From positions 1-64,000 of the forward strand of contig NZ_FMDN01000005.1 of the NCBI RefSeq assembly GCF_900090245.1: a DNA stretch of 64,000 nucleotides, read 5' to 3'. The notes under the pieces were generated by a model, which was not told the DNA's origin, ran no database searches, and saw only the letters and a program-made list of their open reading frames with translations. Each line of letters starts with the position of its first letter. Within the stretch, counting starts at the first letter, position 1. Both the position numbers and the translations under genes were made by a program. Below are positions 16,497-24,411 of the stretch, one piece after another. The DNA comes from Micromonospora halophytica. Its GTDB lineage: Bacteria; Actinomycetota; Actinomycetes; Mycobacteriales; Micromonosporaceae.

Positions 16497-18683
16497 GTGG
16501 ACGAGAACGCCGACCGGGCCCGGCTGCCGGGCCAGCAGCCGGTGCCGGAGCGGGACATCGAACCGCTCTGGCCGCCCGACGCGACCGACTCCGCCCCGGC
16601 CTGGGGCGGCCCGCCCTCGATGCTGTACCCGTCGCTGACCGCGGAGGTCGGCGGGCCCCCGGCGACCCCGGGCCGGACGCCGCCCCCACCGGACGGCGAC
16701 TGGCCGTCGCTCCAGGCCGAGCCGACGCTCCCGCAGCCGTACCAGCGGGACGACGGCAGCGGCGCGACCAACGGGTACGGGCACGTGGGCGCCGTCGCCA
16801 ACGGGACCGGCAGCACGTCCGGCCACGAGGGTGGCGCGTCCCACGGAGCCGGCACCGCCGCCCGGCACGGGAGGGCCGCCGCCCACGGAAGCGACCCCGA
16901 CCCCGGGCACGGGAGTGGCGCGTCCCACGGGCCGTACCCGGCGTGGCCGGGGCCCGACGCCGGGCCGGACTCCGCCGGCGTACCCGAGCGGGCCGTGCCG
17001 GTGCCCCGGGTGGGGCAGCCCGCCCCGGTCGACCTCGACCTGCCGTTCACCCTGGACCAGCCGATGACGTCGGGGCCGGTCGACGCCCGGCGACCCGACC
17101 CGGGTCCGACCCACGCCGGTGAACAGGTCGACGCCCCGGCCACCGGCCTCGACGACCACCCGGCGGACCCGGTCGACGACCACCCGGCCGACCCGGTCCA
17201 GGTCTACCCGGCGACCGCCGACCCGCAGACCGGCCCGGTCGACACCGGGCCCGCACCGGACGGCGGAACTGCCGACAGCGCACCGGGCACCCCGGTCGTA
17301 CCGGCGGAGACAAGCGGCGTCACCCAGCGGGAGTCCCCGTGGGCGCAGCCGCCGCAGCGGCTCTCGGCCGCCGCCGGGGAGGAGGCGGTGGGCAGCGCGG
17401 CGGTCCCCGGCCAGCCGGAGAAGCCCCCACCCGCCCCGAAACTGGGCCCGTTCCCGCCCTCGCCCGGGACGCCGTTCAGCCCGCCCGTGCCGCCGACGGA
17501 GTACCCGCCCGGCCCGACGCTCGCGGTGCCGCCCCCGCAGCCCGCCCCGGCGCCCCCGCAGCCCGGGCCGGCACGGCCGCACCTCGCCCCGGCGCCACAC
17601 CCCGCACCGGGGCCACCCGGCCCCGCTCCGGCGCAGGCCGCCGGCTGGTACCAGCCGGCCTGGCAGCAGGGCACCCCGCCCGCCGGAATGCCGCAGCAGC
17701 CGCCCGCTCGGCAGCCGGCCGGCCCGCCCGAGCCGGCGTGGACCCCGGCGGCCGGGCCCGCGCCGACCGCCGAGGACTTCGCCCGCCGCAGACAGGCCCG
17801 CCCCGCCGACCCGGTCGCGACCATGGGCGTACGGGCGGTGGTGAACAGGATCGGGCTGGTCAAGCTCCCGCCGGGGCGGCACGAGCAGGAGGTGAAGCGG
17901 GACATCGAGATGGTCCGCCGGAACTTCGGCGGGCTGCGCCAGGTGACCGTGGTGAACCCGAAGGGCGGCGCCGGCAAGACGGTCGCCATCCTGCTGCTCG
18001 CGATGACCTTCGGGCAGAAGCGCGGCGGGTACGTGCTGGCCTGGGACAACAACGAGACCCAGGGCACCCTCGGCATGCGGGCCCAGCAGGACTTCCACTC
18101 CCGTACGGTCCGGGACATGCTGCGCGACCTGGGGCAGTTCCAGGGTGCGCACGGCCGGATCGGGGACCTGTCGCAGTACGTCCGCTCGCAGGGCGAGGGG
18201 ATGTTCGACGTGCTCGCCTCGGACGAGTCGGCGACCGGCGGCGAGATGCTGACGGCGGCGGCGTTCGCCGAGATCCGCGAGGTGGTGAGCCGGTTCTACA
18301 AGCTGATCTTCGTGGACACCGGGAACAACGTCCGGGCACAGAACTGGCAGGCCGCGATGGACGCCACCGACCAGCTCGTGGTCACCATGTCGGCCCGCAA
18401 CGACTCGGCGGAGACGGCCGCCCGGATGCTCGACCACCTGGAGCAGAGCGGCCGGCAGCGGCTGGTCCGGCAGGCGGTGACGGTGGTCTCCATGCCGCCG
18501 TCACGCAAGGAGATCGACCTGCCGGCGATCCAGGAGCACTTCGCCGCCCGGACCAGGGCGGTGCTGCTCGCGCCGTACGAGCGGCTGATCGACACCGGCG
18601 AGCCGATCCGGTACGGCGGGCTCTCCTCGGCCACCCGGGACGCCTGGCTCAAGATCGCCGCCGCGGTCGCCGAAGGGCTCTGA
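16497..18683 (+). CDS. ParA/MinD-like ATPase with long proline-rich N-terminus
   Basis: A 728-residue protein. Residues 1 to about 440 are disordered, rich in Pro/Gly/Ala and acidic patches. Residues about 480-728 are a deviant Walker ATPase: VNPKGGAGKTVAILLLA, LAWDNNETQGTLGM and LIFVDTGNN. The layout resembles EspI-type and other ParA-like ATPases of actinobacteria. It may position a membrane or DNA-linked complex; no partner ParB or ESX gene is adjacent. GTG 16497 is 6 bases after GGAGGA; GTG 16494 is also possible. Confidence 0.75.
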   Translation: MDENADRARLPGQQPVPERDIEPLWPPDATDSAPAWGGPPSMLYPSLTAEVGGPPATPGRTPPPPDGDWPSLQAEPTLPQPYQRDDGSGATNGYGHVGAVANGTGSTSGHEGGASHGAGTAARHGRAAAHGSDPDPGHGSGASHGPYPAWPGPDAGPDSAGVPERAVPVPRVGQPAPVDLDLPFTLDQPMTSGPVDARRPDPGPTHAGEQVDAPATGLDDHPADPVDDHPADPVQVYPATADPQTGPVDTGPAPDGGTADSAPGTPVVPAETSGVTQRESPWAQPPQRLSAAAGEEAVGSAAVPGQPEKPPPAPKLGPFPPSPGTPFSPPVPPTEYPPGPTLAVPPPQPAPAPPQPGPARPHLAPAPHPAPGPPGPAPAQAAGWYQPAWQQGTPPAGMPQQPPARQPAGPPEPAWTPAAGPAPTAEDFARRRQARPADPVATMGVRAVVNRIGLVKLPPGRHEQEVKRDIEMVRRNFGGLRQVTVVNPKGGAGKTVAILLLAMTFGQKRGGYVLAWDNNETQGTLGMRAQQDFHSRTVRDMLRDLGQFQGAHGRIGDLSQYVRSQGEGMFDVLASDESATGGEMLTAAAFAEIREVVSRFYKLIFVDTGNNVRAQNWQAAMDATDQLVVTMSARNDSAETAARMLDHLEQSGRQRLVRQAVTVVSMPPSRKEIDLPAIQEHFAARTRAVLLAPYERLIDTGEPIRYGGLSSATRDAWLKIAAAVAEGL

Positions 18684-18685
18684 CC

Positions 18686-18720
18686 GGCGGGCCGCCCGGA
18701 CGGGTGCCGGGCGGCCCGCC
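18686..18720. terminator. Bidirectional hairpin terminator
   Basis: GGCGGGCCGCCCGG and CCGGGCGGCCCGCC form a perfect 14-bp stem with a 7-base loop. It sits exactly between the converging ParA-like and DUF3151 genes. Confidence 0.75.
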
Positions 18721-18730
18721 GGGCCCGGAT

Positions 18731-19165
18731 TCAGCTCCCGGCGCCGGCCAGGGCGTCCCCGGCGGCCGGGTCGCAGTCGCGCAGGAACTGGGCGCAGCGG
18801 GCCGCCTCGTCCGCCTCACCGATCTCCCCGGCGGCCCGGGACAGCACGTACAGGCAGCGCAGGAAGCCCCGGTTGGGCACGTGCGACCAGGGCACCGGGC
18901 CGTGCCCCTTCCAGCCGCTGCGGCGCAGCTGGTCCAGGCCCCGGTGGTACCCGGTGCGGGCGTAGGCGTACGCCGGGACGACCTGACCGACGTCGAACGC
19001 CCGGGCTGCCAGCGCCGCCCAGGCCGCGCTGTGGGTGGGGAAACGGGCCGCGACCTCGGCGTACGCCTCGTCGGTGCCCTGCCCGACGGCGTCGGCCAGG
19101 GCGGCGTCGGCCTCGTCGTGCGCGGGCAGGAGGGTGGCCGGTGGCTCAGGCAACAGGTTCTGCAT
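18731..19165 (-). CDS. DUF3151 protein
   Basis: A 144-residue soluble, helix-rich actinobacterial protein starting MQNLLPEPPATLLP. Family features are the ARFPTHSAAWAALAARA repeat-like helix pair, YAYARTGYHRGLDQLRR and VPNRGFLRCLYVLSRAAGEIGE, reminiscent of TPR packing. The function of DUF3151 is unknown. Reading further upstream to 19315 is open but low-quality, so ATG 19165 is chosen. The gene runs convergent with the ParA-like ATPase. Confidence 0.85.
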   Translation of the reverse strand: MQNLLPEPPATLLPAHDEADAALADAVGQGTDEAYAEVAARFPTHSAAWAALAARAFDVGQVVPAYAYARTGYHRGLDQLRRSGWKGHGPVPWSHVPNRGFLRCLYVLSRAAGEIGEADEAARCAQFLRDCDPAAGDALAGAGS

Positions 19166-19262
19166 CGCCCCATTCAACCCGCTTCGCGTAGCGGCGCGCG
19201 AGGGGGTCCGGCAAGGTGCGCTGACTGAACGGTGGAACGGCCGCCCCGCCTGCGGTCGGGGC

Positions 19263-19301
19263 GGCGAGCCCTGCGGCCCTCGGTGGCGAGCCCTGCGGCC
19301 C
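19263..19301. repeat. 17-bp direct repeat
   Basis: GGCGAGCCCTGCGGCCC occurs at 19263-19279 and again at 19285-19301, separated by 5 bases. It lies in the divergent gap between the DUF3151 and LOG genes. No role is apparent. Confidence 0.5.
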
Positions 19302-19314
19302 ATGCCGTCACGCA

Positions 19315-19398
19315 ATGTTTTCGATTACAACTATTGGTCCGGAGCCTCCCCAGGAACCGGTTACGCAGGAGCCCGGTGGCCTCGGTCACCGGGCTCCT
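19315..19398 (+). promoter_or_regulatory. AT-rich promoter region and hairpin leader of the LOG gene
   Basis: An AT-rich island (19317-19337) in very GC-rich DNA is followed by AGGAGCCCGGTG (19367-19378) and CACCGGGCTCCT (19387-19398), a perfect 12-bp stem with an 8-base loop. The hairpin is 56 bases before the LOG start codon. A short ATG-initiated frame (19315) runs through it. The arrangement suggests a promoter with an attenuator-like leader; this is inference from layout only. Confidence 0.35.
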
Positions 19399-19453
19399 GT
19401 CCGTTCGGGCGGGCCTGGTTCGGCGGGTTGCCGGCCGGGGGCAGGATGGCGTG

Positions 19454-20662
19454 GTGCCCACCCCACCTCCGGCGGACGTCATCGCGCCGCACACCCACCC
19501 CGACGAGATCGAGACCCGCGCCGCGTTCGACCGGCGACTCGCCTCCGGCAGCCTCGCCGGGCTGACCGTGCAGGGGCTCCGCCTCGACCTCGACCCGGTC
19601 CCCGACCTGACCGCCACGGACGTCGCGGGCACCCTCTTCGTGGGGTGCCGGTTCGCCAACCGGGAGGTCGGCGCCGACCTGGTCCGGCGCGGCGCGAACG
19701 TGGTGCCACCCTTCTCCGGGCTGCCGTACCCGACCCAGCCGTCGCACCTGTACACCCCGGAGGAGCTCTCCACCGGCTTCGCCGAGGGCGGCTTCGCCGG
19801 CATGTACGACACCCGGGTGTACACGCACTTCCGCGAGCACGGCGGCGCGCTGCCGGACGTCCGCGAGGCGCTCGGCCAGCGGCTGCACGACCATGGCGTG
19901 GACAACGCCCTGGCCGACGCGACCCGGGCCTGGCTGGCGACGCACGGCCCGCAGTCGGTGGTGGGCGTGATGGGCGGGCACGCCGTGCCGCGCGGCAGCG
20001 TGCCGTACCGGATGGCGGCCGTGCTGGGCTGGGAGCTGGCCCGGGCCGACCGGCTGGTGGTGACCGGCGGCGGCCCCGGCGTGATGGAGGCGGCCAACCT
20101 CGGCGCGTTCCTCGCCGCCTGGCCGGCCGACGAACTGAACGCCGCGATCGACCTCCTCGCGGCGGCCCCCGACTTCACCGACCACGACCGGTACACGGCG
20201 GCGGCGCTGGCGGTACGCGAGCGGTACGCGACGCCCCCGACCCTGCCGCAGCAGCGGGGACCCGGCGTCGACTGGGCCCGCACGGGCGGGCTGGCCGTCC
20301 CCACCTGGCTGTACGGGCACGAGCCGGCGAACCTCTTCGCCGGCAAGATCGCCAAGTACTTCTCGAACGCCATCCGGGAGGACACCATCCTGCGGCTGGC
20401 CCGGGGCGGGATCGTCTTCGCGCCCGGCCGCGCCGGCACCGTGCAGGAGGTGTTCCAGGCGGCGACGAAGACCTACTACGGCACCGACGGGGCGAGCGGC
20501 GCGTACGTCTTCCTGGACCGGGCGTACTGGACCCGGGAGCTGCCGGTCGAGTCGCTGCTGCGGCCGCTCTTCGCTGCCTCCCCGTTCGGTGACCTGTCGG
20601 CGACCGTGCACCTCACCGACGACGTCCGGGAGGCCGTCCGGGTGCTCACCGCGACGACCTGA
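19454..20662 (+). CDS. LOG-family Rossmann protein (long form)
   Basis: A 402-residue LOG-like protein. The core is at about 165-330 with VVGVMGGHAVPR, VTGGGPGVMEAANLG and the C-terminal GRAGTVQEVFQAA, which corresponds to the PGGxGTxxE signature of LOG phosphoribohydrolases but in degenerate form. About 150 residues of N-terminal extension precede it. LOG enzymes cleave nucleoside 5'-monophosphates; the altered motif means substrate and activity are uncertain. GTG at 19451 or 19454; the latter has better spacing from AGGA. Confidence 0.75.
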   Translation: MPTPPPADVIAPHTHPDEIETRAAFDRRLASGSLAGLTVQGLRLDLDPVPDLTATDVAGTLFVGCRFANREVGADLVRRGANVVPPFSGLPYPTQPSHLYTPEELSTGFAEGGFAGMYDTRVYTHFREHGGALPDVREALGQRLHDHGVDNALADATRAWLATHGPQSVVGVMGGHAVPRGSVPYRMAAVLGWELARADRLVVTGGGPGVMEAANLGAFLAAWPADELNAAIDLLAAAPDFTDHDRYTAAALAVRERYATPPTLPQQRGPGVDWARTGGLAVPTWLYGHEPANLFAGKIAKYFSNAIREDTILRLARGGIVFAPGRAGTVQEVFQAATKTYYGTDGASGAYVFLDRAYWTRELPVESLLRPLFAASPFGDLSATVHLTDDVREAVRVLTATT

Positions 20663-20698
20663 CCGGAACGGCGCAGTCCCGGCCGGTGCGGTAACGAC

Positions 20699-20731
20699 GA
20701 CGGCCGGCCCCCGATCCGGGAGCCGGCCGTC
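20699..20731. terminator. Bidirectional hairpin terminator
   Basis: GACGGCCGGC and GCCGGCCGTC form a perfect 10-bp stem between the converging LOG and fba genes. Confidence 0.7.
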
Positions 20732-20748
20732 GCGCTGCTACGCGCAGG

Positions 20749-21771
20749 TCACTTCATCGTGGTGCCGGTCGAACGCAGGTGCTCGCAGGCCTCCACGACG
20801 CGGGCGGCCATGCCGGCCTCGGCGGCCTTGCCCCAGACGCGCGGGTCGTACATCTTCTTGTTGCCGACCTCGCCGTCGACCTTCAGCACGCCGTCGTAGT
20901 TGCGGAACATGTGGTCCGCCACCGGCCGGGAGAAGGTGTACTGGGTGTCGGTGTCGATGTTCATCTTCACCACGCCGTAGTCCAGCGCCTCGCGGATCTC
21001 CGACAGCAGCGAGCCGGAACCGCCGTGGAAGACCAGGCTGAGCGGCTTCTCCTTGCCGTACTTGGCGCCGACCGCCTCCTGGATGTTGTTCAGGATCTCC
21101 GGGCGGAGCTTGACGTTGCCCGGCTTGTAGACGCCGTGCACGTTGCCGAAGGTCAGCGCCGCCATGTAGCGGCCCTTCTCGCCCAGGCCGAGCGCCTCGA
21201 CCATGGCCAGGCCGTCCTCGACGGTGGTGTAGAGCTTGTCGTTGATGGCGTTCTCGACGCCGTCCTCCTCGCCACCGACGACGCCGACCTCGATCTCCAG
21301 GACGATCTTGCCCTTGGCGGCCTCGTCGAGCAGCTGCGCGGCGATCTCCAGGTTCTCCGCCACCGGCACCGCCGAGCCGTCCCACATGTGCGACTGGAAC
21401 AGCGGCTCCTGGCCGTTCTTGACCCGCTCCTGGGAGATGGTCATCAACGGCCGGACGAACTTGTCCAGCTTGTCCTTCGGGCAGTGGTCGGTGTGCAGCG
21501 CGATGTTGACCGGGTACTTCTTGGCCACCTCGTGCGCGTACGCGGCGAACGCGACCGCGCCGGTGACCATGTCCTTCACCGACGGTCCCGAGAGGTATTC
21601 CGCGCCACCGGTGGACACCTGGATGATGCCGTCGCTCTCCGCGTCGGCAAAGCCCTTCAGCGCCGCGTTCAGGGTCTGCGACGACGTCACGTTGATCGCG
21701 GGGTACGCGTACCGGCCGGCCTTGGCACGGTCCAGCATCTCCGCGTAAGCCTCGGGGGAAGCGATGGGCAT
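20749..21771 (-). CDS. fba: Class II fructose-bisphosphate aldolase
   Basis: A 340-residue zinc aldolase that cleaves or forms fructose 1,6-bisphosphate in glycolysis and gluconeogenesis. Zn-binding and catalytic motifs are NIALHTDHCPKDKLD (His/Asp), LEIEVGVVGGEED (Glu), GNVHGVYKPGNV (His) and LVFHGGSGS (His). The C-terminal NIDTDTQYTFSRP is typical of the actinobacterial long type. The small membrane protein gene lies upstream on the same strand, but 146 bases away. Confidence 0.95.
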   Translation of the reverse strand: MPIASPEAYAEMLDRAKAGRYAYPAINVTSSQTLNAALKGFADAESDGIIQVSTGGAEYLSGPSVKDMVTGAVAFAAYAHEVAKKYPVNIALHTDHCPKDKLDKFVRPLMTISQERVKNGQEPLFQSHMWDGSAVPVAENLEIAAQLLDEAAKGKIVLEIEVGVVGGEEDGVENAINDKLYTTVEDGLAMVEALGLGEKGRYMAALTFGNVHGVYKPGNVKLRPEILNNIQEAVGAKYGKEKPLSLVFHGGSGSLLSEIREALDYGVVKMNIDTDTQYTFSRPVADHMFRNYDGVLKVDGEVGNKKMYDPRVWGKAAEAGMAARVVEACEHLRSTGTTMK

Positions 21772-21917
21772 GTCTAACGCTCCTTACTTACCGCTCTCGG
21801 CCGAGCCGGCCGCTGTCTTCCATCGGGTGCGCCGGACCGCGCTGTCCACCGCCGGAAGTATCCCGTAGATGGCGTCGGTCGGCACAACCACCCCGGTGGG
21901 GACACCCACCGCGGCGG

Positions 21918-22301
21918 TCACCGGCCCTCCAGACGGTCCGGCACGGCGACGCTGATCAACCAGCTCACCACCGCCATCACGATGGCCCCCCAGAAGGCGG
22001 CCCAGAAACCGTCCACCCGGAACGGCAGGTCGATCCCGCGGGCGATCCAGTCGGTCAGCAGGAACAGCAGCGCGTTGACGACCAGCGCGATCAGCCCGAG
22101 CGTGAGCAGGTAGAACACACAACCGACCACCTTGATGACCGGCTTGAGCACCGCGTTGACCACCCCGAAGATCAGCGCCACCGCGAGCAGGGTCAGCGCA
22201 GTGTTCGCGCCGTCCCGACCGGTCACCTCGACCCCGGGCACGACCAGCGTGGTGACCCACAGCGCGAGCGCGGTGATCGCCAACCGGATCAGGAAGCCCA
22301 C
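21918..22301 (-). CDS. Phage-holin-family (DUF360-like) membrane protein
   Basis: A 127-residue protein starting VGFLIRLAITALALW, with about four hydrophobic helices and the family pattern ALIFGVVNAVLKPVIKV between helices 2 and 3. Proteins of this class are widespread, chromosomally encoded and not tied to phage; their role is unknown. GTG 22301 follows AGGATGGGG. The frame continues upstream, but without family character. Confidence 0.8.
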   Translation of the reverse strand: MGFLIRLAITALALWVTTLVVPGVEVTGRDGANTALTLLAVALIFGVVNAVLKPVIKVVGCVFYLLTLGLIALVVNALLFLLTDWIARGIDLPFRVDGFWAAFWGAIVMAVVSWLISVAVPDRLEGR

Positions 22302-22434
22302 GCCCCCATCCTGGCACCGCCGATCGTCCCCGGTGGCGGGATCCACCGAGTCCGCTTCCCGCGCCCACCGCGCGACGACCCCGCACAACCCGTACGGTGT
22401 GGGTGGAAATCCGCCGGAACCAGGGAGGACGACG

Positions 22435-22647
22435 ATGGGTCACCCCGACGAGGAGTTCACCCCGAGCGACCACCTCAGCCCGGAGGAACGCGACCCGGAG
22501 GCCGAGCCGGCCGACGCGGTCGAGCAGGCCACGGTGGCCGGCCCCACCGAGGAGGACGGCGAACCGCACCGCGGCCTGGAGGTCGCCGACTGGGACGCGA
22601 TGGAGCAGGCCCGGGTGGTCACCGCCGACGAGGACGACTACCGCTGA
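22435..22647 (+). CDS. Small acidic hypothetical protein
   Basis: A 70-residue, strongly acidic protein (MGHPDEEFTPSDHLSPEERD...ADEDDYR) with GGAGG 6 bases upstream of its ATG. It has no membrane segment and is predicted to be disordered. It is divergent from the holin-family gene. Recognised only as a conserved actinobacterial hypothetical; function unknown. Confidence 0.7.
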   Translation: MGHPDEEFTPSDHLSPEERDPEAEPADAVEQATVAGPTEEDGEPHRGLEVADWDAMEQARVVTADEDDYR

Positions 22648-22659
22648 TTTCCGGGCACC

Positions 22660-22692
22660 GGGTCGGGTCACCTCGTCGGGGTGACCCGACCC
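22660..22692 (+). terminator. Hairpin terminator of the small acidic protein gene
   Basis: GGGTCGGGTCACC and GGTGACCCGACCC form a perfect 13-bp stem with a 7-base loop, 12 bases beyond the stop codon. Confidence 0.7.
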
Positions 22693-22822
22693 GGGTGCTC
22701 CGCCACCCCCGATCACCGGCGGGTCCACCGGCCTGATCGCCGGCATCGGCGGCCTGCTGCTCGCCGCCGGCCTCGGCGGCTACGTGGTGGCCCGCCGCCG
22801 CAGGACCCGCTTCGTGGCCTGA
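22685..22822 (+). pseudogene. Fossil C-terminus of an LPXTG-type cell-wall-anchored protein
   Basis: After an in-frame stop (22682-22684) the frame reads PPPITGGSTG, then GLIAGIGGLLLAAGLGGYVVA, then RRRRTRFVA and a stop. This is the three-part sortase sorting signal: an LPxTG-like motif (here PPITG), a hydrophobic helix and an Arg-rich tail. No start codon or upstream body remains, so it is most likely the tail of a deleted surface protein. A strong terminator follows 18 bases later. A short expressed membrane peptide cannot be excluded, but no ribosome site is seen. Confidence 0.6.
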
Positions 22823-22839
22823 CCCACCCCGCACCACCC

Positions 22840-22875
22840 GGCGCCCCGCCGACCCACCGAGGTCGGCGGGGCGCC
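22840..22875 (+). terminator. Hairpin terminator following the anchor fossil
   Basis: GGCGCCCCGCCGACC and GGTCGGCGGGGCGCC form a perfect 15-bp stem with a 6-base loop, 17 bases after the fossil stop codon. It precedes the Hen1 gene by about 80 bases. Confidence 0.75.
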
Positions 22876-22953
22876 CCCGTCTCACCCGCAAGCCACACCG
22901 CGACCGTGGAAAACGGGACGACGCAAGATCGAGGCAGCTGGAACCATGAGCGC

Positions 22954-24411
22954 GTGCTGCTCACCCTGACCACCACCCACCGGCCGGCGACCGACCTCGG
23001 GTACCTGCTGGTCAAGCACCCTGACCGGGTCCAGTCGTTCGACCTCCCCGCAGGCGTCGCGCACGTCTTCTACCCGGAGGCGGACGACGCCCGCTGCACC
23101 GCCGCCCTGCTGCTCGACATCGACCCGCAACGGCTCGGCGCGGGCCGGGGTCGCGGGCGGAAACAGGCCGCCACCCCGGAGAGCTTCACCCTGGGGCAGT
23201 ACGTCAACGACCGGGCGTACGCCGCCTCCAGCCTGCTCTCCTCGGCGCTGTCGTCGGTGTTCCGCTCGGCGCTGCGCGGTGAGTCGCGGGACCGCCCGGA
23301 ACTGGCCGGCACCGCCATCCCGCTGGAGGTACGGGTGCCGGTGCTGCGCTGCCGGGGCGGCGCCGACCTGGCGGTACGGCTGTTCACCCCGCTGGGCTGG
23401 ACGGTCACGGCCACCCCGGTGCCCCTCGACGAGCAGCACCCCGACTGGGGTGACAGCCGGTACGTCGACCTGCTGCTGACCGGCACCCTCCGGGTCGCCG
23501 ACGCCCTCAACCACCTGTACGTGCTGCTACCGGTGCTGGACGACGCGAAGCACTACTGGGTCGCGCCGGACGAGATCGACAAGCTGCTCCGGGCCGGGGC
23601 TGGCTGGCTGGCCGACCACCCGGAGCGGGGGTTGATCACCCGGCGCTACCTGGCCCACCGTCGGGCGCTGGCCGGGCAGGCCCTGGCCCGCCTGGCCGAG
23701 CTGCGGCTGGCCGACGAGCCGCCCGCCGACGACAGCGTCGACGAGGCCGCGCCGACGCAGCAGCGGGACGGCGCCCGCGCCTCGCTGGCCGTACGCCGCC
23801 GCGAGGCGGTGCTCTCCGCGCTGGCCGCCAGCGGGGCGAGCCGGGTGCTGGACCTGGGTTGCGGTGGCGGTGCGCTGCTCACCGCCCTGGCCGCCGACCG
23901 GCGGTACGCGGAGATCGTCGGCACCGACGTCTCCACCCACGCGCTGACCCTGGCCGCCCGTCGGCTGCGGCTGGACCGGCTGCCGGAACGGCAGCGCGAC
24001 CGGATCCGGCTGTGGCAGTCGGCGCTGACCTACCGGGACGACCGGCTGCGCGGCTGGGACGCGGCGGTGCTGATGGAGGTGATCGAGCACGTCGACCCGC
24101 CCCGGCTGCCGGCGCTGGAGGACGCCGTCCTCGGCCACGCCCGGCCGGGCACGGTCGTGGTGACCACGCCGAACGCCGAGTACAACGTCCGCTACGAGGG
24201 GCTGGGGGCGGGGCGGTTCCGGCACGCCGACCACCGCTTCGAGTGGACCCGCGCCGAGTTCGCCGAATGGGTGACGCGGGTGGCGGACACGTACGGCTAC
24301 ACCGCCGTGCTCAGCGGGGTCGGCGACGACGACCCCGAGGTGGGCAGCCCCACCCAGATGGCAGTGCTGACCAGCACCGACAAGGCTTGGAAGGAGGAGA
24401 CGACCCGATGA
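22954..24411 (+). CDS. hen1: 3'-terminal RNA ribose 2'-O-methyltransferase Hen1
   Basis: A 485-residue bacterial Hen1. The N-terminal half (1 to about 270) starts VLLTLTTTH and contains the activating domain with FTLGQYVNDRAYAASSLLS. The methyltransferase has the SAM motif RVLDLGCGGGALL (about 297) and the Mn-binding block MEVIEHVDPPRL, with the later FRHADHRFEWTRAEF. It adds a 2'-O-methyl group to the 3' end at a broken RNA before sealing, protecting the repaired junction. It overlaps the Pnkp start by 4 bases (ATGA), so the two are made together. GTG 22954 is chosen from the family N-terminus; no good ribosome site is visible. Confidence 0.93.
   Translation: MLLTLTTTHRPATDLGYLLVKHPDRVQSFDLPAGVAHVFYPEADDARCTAALLLDIDPQRLGAGRGRGRKQAATPESFTLGQYVNDRAYAASSLLSSALSSVFRSALRGESRDRPELAGTAIPLEVRVPVLRCRGGADLAVRLFTPLGWTVTATPVPLDEQHPDWGDSRYVDLLLTGTLRVADALNHLYVLLPVLDDAKHYWVAPDEIDKLLRAGAGWLADHPERGLITRRYLAHRRALAGQALARLAELRLADEPPADDSVDEAAPTQQRDGARASLAVRRREAVLSALAASGASRVLDLGCGGGALLTALAADRRYAEIVGTDVSTHALTLAARRLRLDRLPERQRDRIRLWQSALTYRDDRLRGWDAAVLMEVIEHVDPPRLPALEDAVLGHARPGTVVVTTPNAEYNVRYEGLGAGRFRHADHRFEWTRAEFAEWVTRVADTYGYTAVLSGVGDDDPEVGSPTQMAVLTSTDKAWKEETTR

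Noticed and set aside
16005..18437. An 810-codon minus-strand frame
   Set aside because: Shadow of the proline-rich ParA-like gene; no motif, no ribosome site.
19367..19398. tRNA or structured RNA gene
   Set aside because: A single hairpin, no cloverleaf and no conserved T-loop sequence.
22946..22948. ATG just before hen1 as its start
   Set aside because: It is out of frame with the Hen1 coding sequence; the GTG at 22954 gives the family N-terminus.
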